A stretch of 45,717 bases of DNA from Bacillota bacterium (GTDB taxonomy: Bacteria > Sysuimicrobiota > Sysuimicrobiia > Sysuimicrobiales > Segetimicrobiaceae): positions 1 to 45,717 of the forward strand of contig JAJPJJ010000008.1 in the NCBI GenBank assembly GCA_021324295.1, given 5' to 3'. Every line of letters begins with the position of its first letter. The first letter of the stretch is position 1. A program made the translations under genes and the position numbers. Of this stretch, positions 16,472 to 24,916 are shown one piece after another. A model generated the notes under the pieces. The model saw nothing but the letters and a program-made list of their open reading frames with translations, was not told the origin of the DNA and did no database searches.

Positions 16472-16744
16472 CTAACTGTAGAAGTAGGGGTCGAGGACCG
16501 TGACCCGGGTGATCCGGTCGATGGGCAGCCCGTTCCGCTCCGCGGCCTTGCGGATCGCCTCCGGGCTCGGCCCGTCGTAGACGCAGAAGGTCTTCCTCTT
16601 GTCCTCGCTCACGTACGAGTGCACCCAGGTGACGCCCAGCTCGCCGTTGCGATCGACGACCTGCTGGCAGACACCCGTGCCTCGCTCGTCGCGGGGGATC
16701 TCGAGCCCCGCGGGGAACGTCCGCTCCACCATGTACCGCGGCAT
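16472..16744 (-). CDS. DUF4242 family protein (90 aa)
   Basis: This 90-residue protein starts MPRYMVERTFPAGLE, which is typical of DUF4242 (SCO4226-like) proteins, and continues with VTWVHSYVSEDKRKTFCVYDGPSPEAIRKAAERNGLPID split over strands and helices of a ferredoxin-like fold. The Streptomyces relative SCO4226 is reported to bind nickel; whether this one does is not known. The ATG at 16744 has a perfect GGAGGTG Shine-Dalgarno. It lies 105 nt below the LuxR-type regulator and 119 nt above the secreted protein, and may be a direct target of that regulator. Confidence 0.9.
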   Translation of the reverse strand: MPRYMVERTFPAGLEIPRDERGTGVCQQVVDRNGELGVTWVHSYVSEDKRKTFCVYDGPSPEAIRKAAERNGLPIDRITRVTVLDPYFYS

Positions 16745-16849
16745 CGCGGCCACCTCCAGAGTCGGGTCGGGCACCCGTGCAGGACGAGTGTCCCACGCGC
16801 GGGGGGCCGCCGACATCGGGGGGATTGCCTATCTTTGCCCGGGCCGGGC

Positions 16850-19462
16850 CTACCTCGGGGGAAGGTATCCCAGCCTCGCGGCCTCCCGCACCGCCTCGGT
16901 CCGCGACCTGGCGCCGAGCTTTGCCAGCACCGCGGAGACGTGGTGGCCGACGGTTCTGGGCGAGACGAACAGGCGCTGCGCGATCTCCGCGTCGCGGAGG
17001 CCGGAGACCAGGAGCTTGAGGACGTCCACTTCGCGCTCGGTGAGCTGGGCCGGGTTGGCGCGCGTCGCCGGCCGCGGGCCCCGCGGCACCCCGCGCACGC
17101 CGAGCTGCCGCAGGCGCCGCGCCGCGGCCGCGGTCGCCGGCCGGGCGCCCAGCCGGTCGAACTCGGCGAGGGCGCGACGCAGGCTGTCGGGGTCGTCTGT
17201 GGCGGCGAGCGCCTGGGCCGCTTCGTACGGACAGCCCAGCTCGCTCCAGCACCGGGCCGCCTCGGCCCACCGCGCGCGAAGCTGGAGCGCAAAGGGCTCG
17301 GCGGCCGCCTCCGGAGCGTCCACGAGCCCTCCGGCGCGGCGCACGGCACAGGCCAGCTCGCCGAGGAACCAGGGATCGGGGTGCCGGAGCGCGAGCGCCA
17401 GGCCCGCCCGGGCCTCGTCCGCGGCCCTGCGGGCGTCCCCGTCGAGCCAGGCGGCTTCCGACCGCGCCGCGCGCACGGGACCGATCCGCTGAAGCTCGCC
17501 CGTCGGGAGCGCGAGGTCCAGGGCCTCGTCCAGCGGACCCCACACCTCCGGATCCCCTCGCCTCGCCCGCACGCGGCCGAGGGCCACGAGCGCCTGGATC
17601 CGGCTGACCGCTGCCCCCTGCGGATAGGCGAGCACGGAGGCTGCCACATCCGTCGCCTCGTTCCACCGTCCCTGCAGCATGAGCAGCACGGCGCGCCAGC
17701 CCATCGTGTAGATCCGCGCGGCGTCCAGATCGTGCTCGAGGCAGTACGCCACGCCCTCGTCGAGGTATCGCTCGGCGTGCGCGAGCCGGTAGCACGCCAC
17801 GCAGTTGGACCCCAGGTTGGCAAGGGCGCGGGACACGTGCTCCGGGAGCCCCGCATCGAGCGACACGCGCAGGCTCTCCTCCACGTATGCCCGCCCGCGC
17901 TCGGGGTCGCGCCCCCCGCACATCAGCGCCGAGCCCAGGTTGTTCAGGGCGTGGGCGAGGATCTCGGCGTCGCCCAGCTCCCGGGCCAGCGCGATGGCCC
18001 GCTCCGCCCATCCGACCGCCTCCGCGGAGTCCCGCGCCAGCATCCGCAGCTGCGCCTGGTTGCTGTACGCCCACGCGAGTTCTCGCACGGGTGGCAGCTG
18101 CTCGAGGACGGCGAGCGCGGCCCGGCCGGCCTCTTCGGCCTCCGCATTCCGGCCGAGGAACCAGAGCAGCCGCGACAACCAGCGAAGGTTCTCGCCCTCC
18201 TTGAGGCGGTCGTCCAGGCCCCGCCAGATCGTCAGGGCACCCTGCCGCGCCTCCAGGGCGTCGGTCAACTGGCCGGCGAGGTAACACTCGTACGAGCGGG
18301 CCTCCAGCAGCGCGGCGCGCTGCGCGGGCGGGAGGCCGTCCGCACAGCGAAGCGCGCGGGCGTACTGGGCCGCCGCCTCCCGGTGGGCCTTGAGGCGACG
18401 GGCGTGGTCGGCGGCCGCGACCGCATACCGGAGCACGGCCGCGCGGTCCCCGGCCGCCTCCGCGTGATGCGCCAGCCTCGCGGGCGCGTCCGGCGTCGCT
18501 GCCCGCCCGCGCAGGATCGCGAGGACGCGCCTGTGGAGCATCACGCCGCGCGGGGGCGCGATCGTCTGCAGCACGGCCTCCCGGGCCAGCTCGTTCCGGA
18601 AGGCCAGTCCGTCCGCCGCCGCGGACAGCACGCCCGAGGAGAGGCACGCCTCGATCGCCCGGGCGTCGCCTTCGCCGAGGATCCCCGCGAGCAGCCAGGG
18701 CTCGACCCGGGGGCCGGCGATGGCCGCGGCCTCGAGCGCCCGTTGCGCGGCCTTGGGGAGCCGGGCCACGCGCGAGAGGATCGCGTCCCGGATGGTGGGT
18801 GGCAGCCGGCTCCCGGGACTGGCGAGGATCTCGGTGACGAAGAAGGGATTGCCGCCGGTCAGCCGGTGGAGGGCACCGGCGTCGAGACCGCTATCCTTCG
18901 CGAGCACGCCGACGGCCTGCTCGGAGAGCGGCGGGATCGCCAGCCGCCGGACCGCGTGCGCCGTGGCCAGATCCCCGAGCACGACGCGCAGCGGGTGTGT
19001 GGGGCCGACCTCGTCGTCCCGGAAGGTCGCGACGAGCATCGCCCGAAGCGGCTCCAGCCGCCGGCCGAGGAAGCGCAGCAGGTCCAGCGTCGCGTCGTCC
19101 GCCCAGTGCACGTCTTCGAAGACGACGAGGACCGGCTGCCGCGCGCTCGCCAGCCGCTGGCGGAACGCCGCAAAGATGCGCGCCCGGGGCGCCGCGGCCT
19201 CGAGCAGCGACTGGATCTCGCCCCCTTCGGTCGAGGCGATATCGAGGAGCGGGCCGAGCGGCTGCGGGGTGGAGAGCGGATCGCAGGCGCCGAGGAGGAT
19301 CTGCGCGGCTCCTCCGACCGACCGGATGAACTCCTGGACGAGCGCGGTCTTGCCGACCCCGGCCTCGCCGCTGAGCACCGCGAGCCGCCCGTGCCCCGCG
19401 CCCGCTTCCCCGAGGAGCGCACCGAGCGTGGCCAGCAACGGGCCACGCTCCAGCAGTGGCAT
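16850..19462 (-). CDS. LuxR-family regulator with N-terminal AAA ATPase (LAL/MalT-like)
   Basis: This large regulator of 870 residues is of the LAL type. The N-terminal ATPase domain has Walker A GEAGVGKTAL (about residues 33-42) and Walker B PVLVVFEDVHWADD (about residue 110). The middle is a long helical repeat region of TPR/MalT-like character. The C-terminal HTH is LTEREVDVLKLLVSGLRDAEIAQ with SPRTVGHHVSAVLAKL. These proteins integrate an effector and ATP binding to activate transcription. It stands upstream of the DUF4242, secreted and cupredoxin genes and 67 nt downstream of the SDR gene, all on the same strand. Its effector cannot be read from the sequence. Confidence 0.92.
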   Translation of the reverse strand: MPLLERGPLLATLGALLGEAGAGHGRLAVLSGEAGVGKTALVQEFIRSVGGAAQILLGACDPLSTPQPLGPLLDIASTEGGEIQSLLEAAAPRARIFAAFRQRLASARQPVLVVFEDVHWADDATLDLLRFLGRRLEPLRAMLVATFRDDEVGPTHPLRVVLGDLATAHAVRRLAIPPLSEQAVGVLAKDSGLDAGALHRLTGGNPFFVTEILASPGSRLPPTIRDAILSRVARLPKAAQRALEAAAIAGPRVEPWLLAGILGEGDARAIEACLSSGVLSAAADGLAFRNELAREAVLQTIAPPRGVMLHRRVLAILRGRAATPDAPARLAHHAEAAGDRAAVLRYAVAAADHARRLKAHREAAAQYARALRCADGLPPAQRAALLEARSYECYLAGQLTDALEARQGALTIWRGLDDRLKEGENLRWLSRLLWFLGRNAEAEEAGRAALAVLEQLPPVRELAWAYSNQAQLRMLARDSAEAVGWAERAIALARELGDAEILAHALNNLGSALMCGGRDPERGRAYVEESLRVSLDAGLPEHVSRALANLGSNCVACYRLAHAERYLDEGVAYCLEHDLDAARIYTMGWRAVLLMLQGRWNEATDVAASVLAYPQGAAVSRIQALVALGRVRARRGDPEVWGPLDEALDLALPTGELQRIGPVRAARSEAAWLDGDARRAADEARAGLALALRHPDPWFLGELACAVRRAGGLVDAPEAAAEPFALQLRARWAEAARCWSELGCPYEAAQALAATDDPDSLRRALAEFDRLGARPATAAAARRLRQLGVRGVPRGPRPATRANPAQLTEREVDVLKLLVSGLRDAEIAQRLFVSPRTVGHHVSAVLAKLGARSRTEAVREAARLGYLPPR

Positions 19463-19529
19463 TCGGACACCCCGCCGTCCGCCGCCTCGGAGGGGGGTTC
19501 GGCGCGCCGGCCCGGGGCACCTGCCGATG

Positions 19530-20321
19530 CTACATCATCGCCCGGGTGGCCCCGCCGTCGACGCAGATCGTCTGCCCGGTGATGTAGCTCGCCGCGTCCG
19601 AGGCCAGGAACACGGCCATCGCGGCGAACTCGCGCGGGTCGCCGTACCGCCCGGCGGGGATCGCCGCGCGGCTCTCCCGCTGGATCTCCTCCACCGTGCG
19701 GCCGGTCTCCTTGGCGCGCACCCCATCGAGCCACCGCACCCGGTCGGTGTCGATCCGGCCGGGCGCGAGGTTGTTGATGAGGATGTTGTGCGGCGCCAGC
19801 TCCAGGGAGAGCGTCTTCGCGAGCGCGACGACGCCCGAGCGGAACACGTTGCTCAGCACCAGGTTGGGAATCGGCACCTTGACGCCCGAGGAGATGATGG
19901 TGATGATCCGCCCCCCGCCCCGCTCGCGCATCGCGGGCACCGCGCCCCGGATCAGCCGGACCGCGCTCATCAGGTTCTGCTGGAACGCCTGCTCCCACTG
20001 CGCGTCGCTCAGCGTGAGCGCGGATCCGGCGGGAGGCCCGCCGGCGTTCGCGACGAGGATGTCGAGCCGGCCGAACCGCGCGCGCGCCGTCCCGAGCAGC
20101 CGGTCCACCCCCTCGGGGTGCGCGACGTCGGCGGCGACACCGATCGCGCTCCGGCCCGTGCTCCGGGCGATCTCCTCGGCCGCCTGCGCGATCGCGTCCT
20201 CCCGGCGGCTGCCCATCACGATGTCGGCGCCGGCCTCGGCCAGGCCGCGCGCGACCGCGCGCCCGAGCCCGGTGCTCGCTCCCGAGACGACCGCGACACG
20301 CCCCGCAAGATCGATGCGCAT
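19530..20321 (-). CDS. SDR-family oxidoreductase with altered catalytic motif
   Basis: This 263-residue short-chain dehydrogenase/reductase fold protein has the nucleotide-binding TGxxxGxG equivalent SGASTGLGRAVA at about 13-24 and VANAGGPP at about 90. In place of the usual Tyr-x-x-x-Lys, residues 157-161 read SNVFR, so the catalytic tyrosine position is serine and the lysine position is arginine; S144/S145 remain. Other SDRs with this S-N-x-x-R pattern exist, usually annotated as 3-oxoacyl-ACP reductases without proof. The ATG at 20321 has a GGGGGAGG Shine-Dalgarno. It lies 54 nt below the M24 gene, probably in the same transcript. Classical dehydrogenase activity is doubtful. Confidence 0.88.
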   Translation of the reverse strand: MRIDLAGRVAVVSGASTGLGRAVARGLAEAGADIVMGSRREDAIAQAAEEIARSTGRSAIGVAADVAHPEGVDRLLGTARARFGRLDILVANAGGPPAGSALTLSDAQWEQAFQQNLMSAVRLIRGAVPAMRERGGGRIITIISSGVKVPIPNLVLSNVFRSGVVALAKTLSLELAPHNILINNLAPGRIDTDRVRWLDGVRAKETGRTVEEIQRESRAAIPAGRYGDPREFAAMAVFLASDAASYITGQTICVDGGATRAMM

Positions 20322-20375
20322 GATCCTCCCCCTTGCGACGATGTGCCGGCACCTCGATCGATGGCCCCGGCGCCG

Positions 20376-21557
20376 CTACCGCAGCTCGCGCGGAGCGTCG
20401 GACAGCACGGCCGGACCGTCGGCGGTCAAAGCGACGTCGTCCTCGATCCGGATCCCGCCGTACCCGGGTCCGTAGACGCCGGGCTCGATGCTCGTGACCA
20501 TGCCTTCTTCCAGCACGCCCTGCGCGCTCGGGTGGAGGAACGGGATCCCCTCGTGGTATCGGAATCCGAGCCCGTGCCCGGTGTGGTGGATGAACGCCTC
20601 GCCGTAGCCGCGCGCGCGCAGCGCGCTGCGCGACGCCCCGTCGACGTCCGCCCACGCCGCTCCCACGCGCGCCGCCGCCACGGCCGCGCGGTGCGCCTCC
20701 CGGACCGCCTCGTACGCTTCCTGCGCCTTTGGGGTGACCTGCCCGGCCGCGCGCATGCGCGTCAGGTCGGCGTAGTAGCCGTCCGCCACGACGCTGAGCT
20801 CGAGCATGACGAGATCCCCGGCCTCGATCGTCCGCGCCGACGTCGGCGCGAACCCCCAGGAGTAGGTCCGGAGGCGCTCCTCGCCGGAGAACACGAGGGC
20901 CTGCGCCCGCGCGTGCCGCACGCCGCGGTGCCCGGTCCCGCGGGTCGCGACGGCGCGCTCGACCTCCGCCGCGACGTCGACCTCCCGGCGGCCGGGGGCG
21001 ACGGCCTCCGCGAACGCCTCGAGGCCAAACCCGGCGATCTCGCACGCCACCCCGATCCGCTCGCGCTCGCGCGGCGTCTTCCGGGCGCGGAGCTCCACGA
21101 GAAGGGCCGCCGCGTCGACCGGGTCGGTCCCGAACGCGTCGGCGACGAGCCGCCGCGCCGCCGCCGCGGGGGCCCACGGCTCGAGCACCTTCTGGGGCGG
21201 TGCGATGTCCTCGAACCCCTCGTCGACGCCGACCCGCCTGCCCGCGAGCCGGCGGTCCGCCGCCGCCTGCCGCAGCAACTTGGCCAGCGACTCGTCGGGC
21301 GCGGGGTCGGTGAGGTGCCAGACGCGGAACGTGCGCACGTCGGACACCGTGATGTCCTCCAGCGCGTCCTGCTCCATCGCGGGGGCGAGCAGCACGGGAT
21401 CGCCCTCGGCCGGCACCACGATCGCCGACCTCCCGATCACCGGCCAGTAGCCCGCGAGGAGAACGAGGTTCTCCGGCAGGCGGCACACCAGCGCGTCGAG
21501 CCCGGCTCTTGCGAGCGCGGCCCGGACCCGGGCCGCGCGCTCCCGATCCTGCGCCAT
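20376..21557 (-). CDS. M24-family (Xaa-Pro peptidase/creatinase-like) metallohydrolase
   Basis: This 393-residue protein has an N-terminal creatinase-type domain and a C-terminal pita-bread domain. The metal-ligand pattern is: E in VMLELSVVADG (normally Asp), D in YYADLTR 11 residues later, H in HHTGHGLG, E in TSIEPGVYG and E in GIRIEDDV. The Asp-to-Glu change at the first ligand position is visible and may affect metal preference; other family members may share it. The ATG at 21557 has AGGAGGGA 4 nt upstream. Substrate could be a Xaa-Pro peptide or a small amide; it is the first gene of the leftward group and diverges from the GntR regulator. Confidence 0.88.
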   Translation of the reverse strand: MAQDRERAARVRAALARAGLDALVCRLPENLVLLAGYWPVIGRSAIVVPAEGDPVLLAPAMEQDALEDITVSDVRTFRVWHLTDPAPDESLAKLLRQAAADRRLAGRRVGVDEGFEDIAPPQKVLEPWAPAAAARRLVADAFGTDPVDAAALLVELRARKTPRERERIGVACEIAGFGLEAFAEAVAPGRREVDVAAEVERAVATRGTGHRGVRHARAQALVFSGEERLRTYSWGFAPTSARTIEAGDLVMLELSVVADGYYADLTRMRAAGQVTPKAQEAYEAVREAHRAAVAAARVGAAWADVDGASRSALRARGYGEAFIHHTGHGLGFRYHEGIPFLHPSAQGVLEEGMVTSIEPGVYGPGYGGIRIEDDVALTADGPAVLSDAPRELR

Positions 21558-21938
21558 CGCGTCCCTCCTGTGCCGCGCGCCGCCGCGGCGCGGCTCCCAT
21601 CCTCCCCCACCCCAGCGAATCGCGCTACCCCGGCGACCGGGGGCCCCGGGGCGAATCGGCTCCCCGAGGGAGCCCGGCAACGCGCACCGCGACGAGCCCG
21701 CAGGCCTGGGAGCGCGGCACGGGCCTCGGCGCGCCCCGCGCAAACGTGGAAGCGCGCAGACCCGTGGGCACCCGGGCCGGCGGGTCGGGGCCCGAGCGCA
21801 CAGTTTGGGACCCGTCCCGGGAAATCCTCCCGGGCGCGGCCCGGGAGCTCCCCACCGCGCCCGCAGCCCCGCGGACGGCGGCTCCGGGCGGCAGGATTGT
21901 ATGCACGGTGTATGTAATATGAGCACAGAGGGAGACGG
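21558..21938. other. Divergent intergenic region, M24 gene / GntR regulator
   Basis: These 381 nt contain no supported gene. The right end is markedly AT-richer than the rest and holds the inverted repeat listed separately at 21896-21918. Three CCCGGG hexamers are clustered at 21816-21845 within otherwise GC-rich sequence; with this base composition they may be chance. Both flanking genes need a promoter here, but no clear -35/-10 pair is visible. Confidence 0.5.
21896..21918. promoter_or_regulatory. Imperfect inverted repeat, candidate GntR/FCD operator
   Basis: ATTGTATGCAC and GTGTATGTAAT face each other around a single G. Eight of eleven positions are complementary. The repeat ends 20 nt before the ATG of the GntR-family gene and is much AT-richer than its surroundings. 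FCD-type GntR regulators often bind such short palindromes next to their own gene, so autoregulation is a reasonable inference. A direct TGTATG repeat is also visible within it. Confidence 0.45.
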
Positions 21939-22625
21939 ATGCGCATGCCGCGTCGATCGCTGAGCGATCAGGCCTATCGCACGCTCCGCAGCCGGATCCT
22001 GTCCCGGCGGCTGCCGCCGGGGACCCCGCTGCTCGAGATCCCGCTCGCCGAGGAGCTCGAGATGAGCCGTACGCCCGTCCGCGAGGCGATCCGCCGCCTC
22101 GCCCAGGACGGGCTCGTCGACCTGTGGCCGAGCAAGGGCGCGTTCGTGCGGGACATTCCGCTGCGGCGCATCCGGGAGATCTTCGAGATCCGCCTGCTCG
22201 TCGAGCCGCACGTGACGGCCCTGGCCTGCGGCCGCCTGCCCCGCGACCGCCTGGAGCGCGTCGCGACCGCCCTCCGGCGCGTCCTCCAGGCGAGCGAGCC
22301 GACGGCCGACGAGTTCCATCGTGCGGGCGACGAGCTGCACGCGCTGATCCTGCGCGCGGCCGGCAACGAGGCGATGGAGCAGTGGATCAGCCAGTTCCGG
22401 ACGGAGATCGACCGGGCGTGCTACTTCGCGATGCGGCGGCCCGGGATCGCCCAGCGTCTCGCCGCCCAGCACCTCGCCGTCGCCGAGCGCCTGCTCGCGG
22501 GCGACGCCGGCGGGGCCGCGGCCGCGATGGGCGAGCACATCGCCACGGTGCGCGACAGCGTGCTCGGCTCGGAGGCCGCGGAGGGCGCGCCCGCAGCCGG
22601 GGAGGCGCCCGGCGCGATCGCGTGA
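21939..22625 (+). CDS. GntR-family transcriptional regulator, FCD subfamily
   Basis: This 228-residue regulator has an N-terminal winged helix: DQAYRTLRSRILSRRLPPG, LAEELEMSRTPVREAIRRL and GLVDLWPSKGAFVRD. The C-terminal all-helical FCD ligand domain contains FEIRLLVEPHVTALA, FHRAGDELHALIL and AAQHLAVAERLLAGD, whose Asp and His positions usually bind a metal that holds an organic acid. The ATG at 21939 follows GGGAGA; ATG at 21945 is an alternative. It is upstream of and codirectional with the RraA-like and sugar-transport genes, so it probably controls them in response to a sugar acid or related ligand. The C-terminal 20 residues are low-complexity Ala/Glu/Pro. Confidence 0.93.
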   Translation: MRMPRRSLSDQAYRTLRSRILSRRLPPGTPLLEIPLAEELEMSRTPVREAIRRLAQDGLVDLWPSKGAFVRDIPLRRIREIFEIRLLVEPHVTALACGRLPRDRLERVATALRRVLQASEPTADEFHRAGDELHALILRAAGNEAMEQWISQFRTEIDRACYFAMRRPGIAQRLAAQHLAVAERLLAGDAGGAAAAMGEHIATVRDSVLGSEAAEGAPAAGEAPGAIA

Positions 22626-22678
22626 GGCGCGGGGGCGCTCCGGCGCGTCTCCGGGGGCGCGCTCCGGGAGGGAGACCG

Positions 22679-23353
22679 ATGAGGAGGATCATCAACGCCC
22701 GCACCGACGTGGAGCCCGCGATCGTCCGGGGGTTCCGGGAGCTGCTGGGGGTCTACAGCGTGTCGTGCGTCGTGACCGACGTGATGGAGCGCGCCGGCGT
22801 GATGCACACGGCGATCAAGGCGCGGTGCGGGGGCAAGCTCGCCGGGCCGGCCGTGACCGTGCGCCTCTTCCCCGGCGACCTCGTCGACCCGCTCGAAGCG
22901 CTCACCGTGGCCGCCGCCGGCGACGTGGTCGTCGTCGACGCCGCCGGAGAGACGGAGACCTCGGTGTGGGGCGGGCTGATGGCGGGCCTCGGGCGCCGGC
23001 GCGGCATCGCCGGGGCCGTGGTCGATGGCGCGGTGCGCGACGTCGACGAGGCGCGGGACCTCGGGTTCACGCTCTACAGCCGGGCCGTGGGGCCGCGCGC
23101 GTCGCACACCGCGTTCTCGGGGCGCCGCGAGCCGATCGAGGTGAACGTGCCGATCCACTGCGGCGGGGTCGTCGTGTCCCCGGGGGACATTATCGTGGCC
23201 GACGAGATCGGCGTCGTGGTGGTGCCGCGCGCCGAGGCCGGCGCGGTCCTCGAGCGGGCGCGCGCGCAGGCCGATCGCGAAGAGGCCACGCGCCGGAGGA
23301 TCGGAGAGGGGAAGGGCGTGGAGGAGCTGCTCGCGGAGTTCGGGAGACTGTAG
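22679..23353 (+). CDS. RraA-like aldolase/decarboxylase family protein
   Basis: This 224-residue protein has the RraA/HMG-aldolase fold. The signature GAVVDGAVRDVDEA contains the Asp and Arg-Asp residues that bind the divalent metal and substrate in 4-hydroxy-4-methyl-2-oxoglutarate aldolases and oxaloacetate decarboxylases. The N-terminal VVTDVMERAGV and the IIVADEIGVVVVPRAEA block also fit. The ATG at 22679 has GGGAGGGAGA before it; the frame upstream is a shadow of the GntR gene. It is the first enzyme gene after the regulator and 13 nt before the ABC ATPase. A role cleaving a 2-oxo acid made from the imported substrate is inferred; the RNase E-inhibitor role of E. coli RraA is less likely. 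Confidence 0.88.
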   Translation: MRRIINARTDVEPAIVRGFRELLGVYSVSCVVTDVMERAGVMHTAIKARCGGKLAGPAVTVRLFPGDLVDPLEALTVAAAGDVVVVDAAGETETSVWGGLMAGLGRRRGIAGAVVDGAVRDVDEARDLGFTLYSRAVGPRASHTAFSGRREPIEVNVPIHCGGVVVSPGDIIVADEIGVVVVPRAEAGAVLERARAQADREEATRRRIGEGKGVEELLAEFGRL

Positions 23354-23366
23354 CCCCGCCGGTGCG

Positions 23367-24899
23367 ATGCCCGAGCGCGCGACCGCGGACGACATCCTGC
23401 TGTCCGTCTCCGGGCTCACGAAGACGTTTCCCGGCACGGTGGCGCTCGACCGCGTCGACTTCGAGGTGCGGCGCGGGGAGATCCACGCGCTGCTCGGGGC
23501 GAACGGCGCCGGCAAGACCACGCTCATGATGGTCCTCTCCGGCATCTACCAGCCCGACGGGGGCCGCGTGCTGGTCGGCGGCCGCGAGGTGCGGCTCCAG
23601 GGCGCCCACCACGCGCAGCAGCTCGGGATCGGCACGGTGTTCCAGGAGCTGAGCCTGGTCCCGGGCCTGTCGATCGCGGAGAACGTGTTCCTCGGGCGGC
23701 TCCCCACCTCCGCCCTCGACCTCGTGGACTGGCATGCGCTCCGGCGCCTGGCCGCCGCGCTGCTCTCCCGGGTGGGCCTGGCGGTCGACCCCGCGACCCC
23801 GGTGCGCGCGCTCTCCCCCGCGCTGCGCCAGCTCGTGGAGATCGCGAAGGCCCTCTCGCTCCGGCCGGCGGTCCTGCTCTTCGACGAGCCGACCTCCGCG
23901 CTGTCGCGCCGGGAGGCCGACCGGCTGTTCGGCACGATGCGGGACCTCCGGGCCGACGGGCTCGGCCTCGTGTTCATCACGCACCGGATGCGCGAGGTCT
24001 TCCAGGTGGCGGACCGCGTCACGATCCTCCGCGACGGCCGCCGGGTCGGGACGTTCCCCGCGGGGGAGCTCACGCCCGACCGCGTCGTCGTCCTCATGGT
24101 CGGGCGCGAGCTCCCGCCGGAGGCCGCGGCCGACCGGCACGAGCCGGGCGGCCCGCTGCTCACGGTGTCCGACCTCGCCGCGCCCGGCCTCGCCGGCGTC
24201 ACGTTCGAGGTCCGCCGCGGCGAGATCCTCGGGGTCACCGGCCTGCCCGGGTCGGGCCGGGAGGCCCTCGGCCGGGCGCTGTTCGGACTCGCGGCGTGGG
24301 ACGGCGGCCGGGCGGAGCTCGCCGGCCGGCCGCTGCGCCCCCGCTCCCCCGCGGAGGCGATCGCGCAGGGCATCGGGTACCTGCCGCCGGATCGCAAGGA
24401 CGCCGGGCTGTTCCTCCGCATGAGCGTGCGCGACAACATCATCGTGACGCGCCTCGCACAGACCAGCCGCCTCGGCATGATGCGGTGGGGCGAGGCGGCC
24501 GCGGTCGCCGGCGAGTTCGTGGACACGCTGCGGATCCGCGCCACCTCCACGTCCCAGATCGTCGGCGAGCTGTCGGGGGGCACGCAGCAGAAGGTGCTGG
24601 TGGCCCGCTGGCTGGCCGTGCGGCCGCAGCTGTTGATCGCCGAGGACCCGACGGTCGGGATCGACGTCGGCACGCGGGTCGAGGTCCACGGCCTGCTCCG
24701 CCGGCTCGCCGCCCAGGGCTCGGCCGTGCTGCTGATCAGCGCGGACCTGGCCGAGGTGGTCGCCGTGGCCGACCGCGTCCTCGTGCTCGCCGACGGCCGG
24801 GTCGTCGCGGAGCGCGCCGCCGCCGGGACCTCCGAGGAGGAGCTCCTCGCCCTGGCATCCGCGCCGCCGGCCACCGGGGCGGCCCGGGCATCGACGTAG
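23367..24899 (+). CDS. Sugar-type ABC transporter ATP-binding protein (RbsA-like)
   Basis: This 510-residue tandem ATPase is of the ribose/xylose/galactose importer type. Domain 1 has Walker A GANGAGKTT, signature LSPALRQLVEIAKAL (a weakened LSGGQ) and Walker B VLLFDEPTSALS. Domain 2 has the degenerate Walker A GLPGSGREALG, signature LSGGTQQKVLVARWLA and Walker B LIAEDPTVGIDVGT. It starts with ATG at 23367, 13 nt after the RraA-like gene, and ends 17 nt before the permease. It energises uptake of a sugar or related compound by the permease and binding protein that follow. Confidence 0.95.
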   Translation: MPERATADDILLSVSGLTKTFPGTVALDRVDFEVRRGEIHALLGANGAGKTTLMMVLSGIYQPDGGRVLVGGREVRLQGAHHAQQLGIGTVFQELSLVPGLSIAENVFLGRLPTSALDLVDWHALRRLAAALLSRVGLAVDPATPVRALSPALRQLVEIAKALSLRPAVLLFDEPTSALSRREADRLFGTMRDLRADGLGLVFITHRMREVFQVADRVTILRDGRRVGTFPAGELTPDRVVVLMVGRELPPEAAADRHEPGGPLLTVSDLAAPGLAGVTFEVRRGEILGVTGLPGSGREALGRALFGLAAWDGGRAELAGRPLRPRSPAEAIAQGIGYLPPDRKDAGLFLRMSVRDNIIVTRLAQTSRLGMMRWGEAAAVAGEFVDTLRIRATSTSQIVGELSGGTQQKVLVARWLAVRPQLLIAEDPTVGIDVGTRVEVHGLLRRLAAQGSAVLLISADLAEVVAVADRVLVLADGRVVAERAAAGTSEEELLALASAPPATGAARAST

Positions 24900-24916
24900 C
24901 GGGATCCGGAGGCACG

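Noticed and set aside
21816-21845. Three CCCGGG hexamers as an operator array
   Set aside because: Such hexamers are expected often at this base composition and the spacing is not regular.
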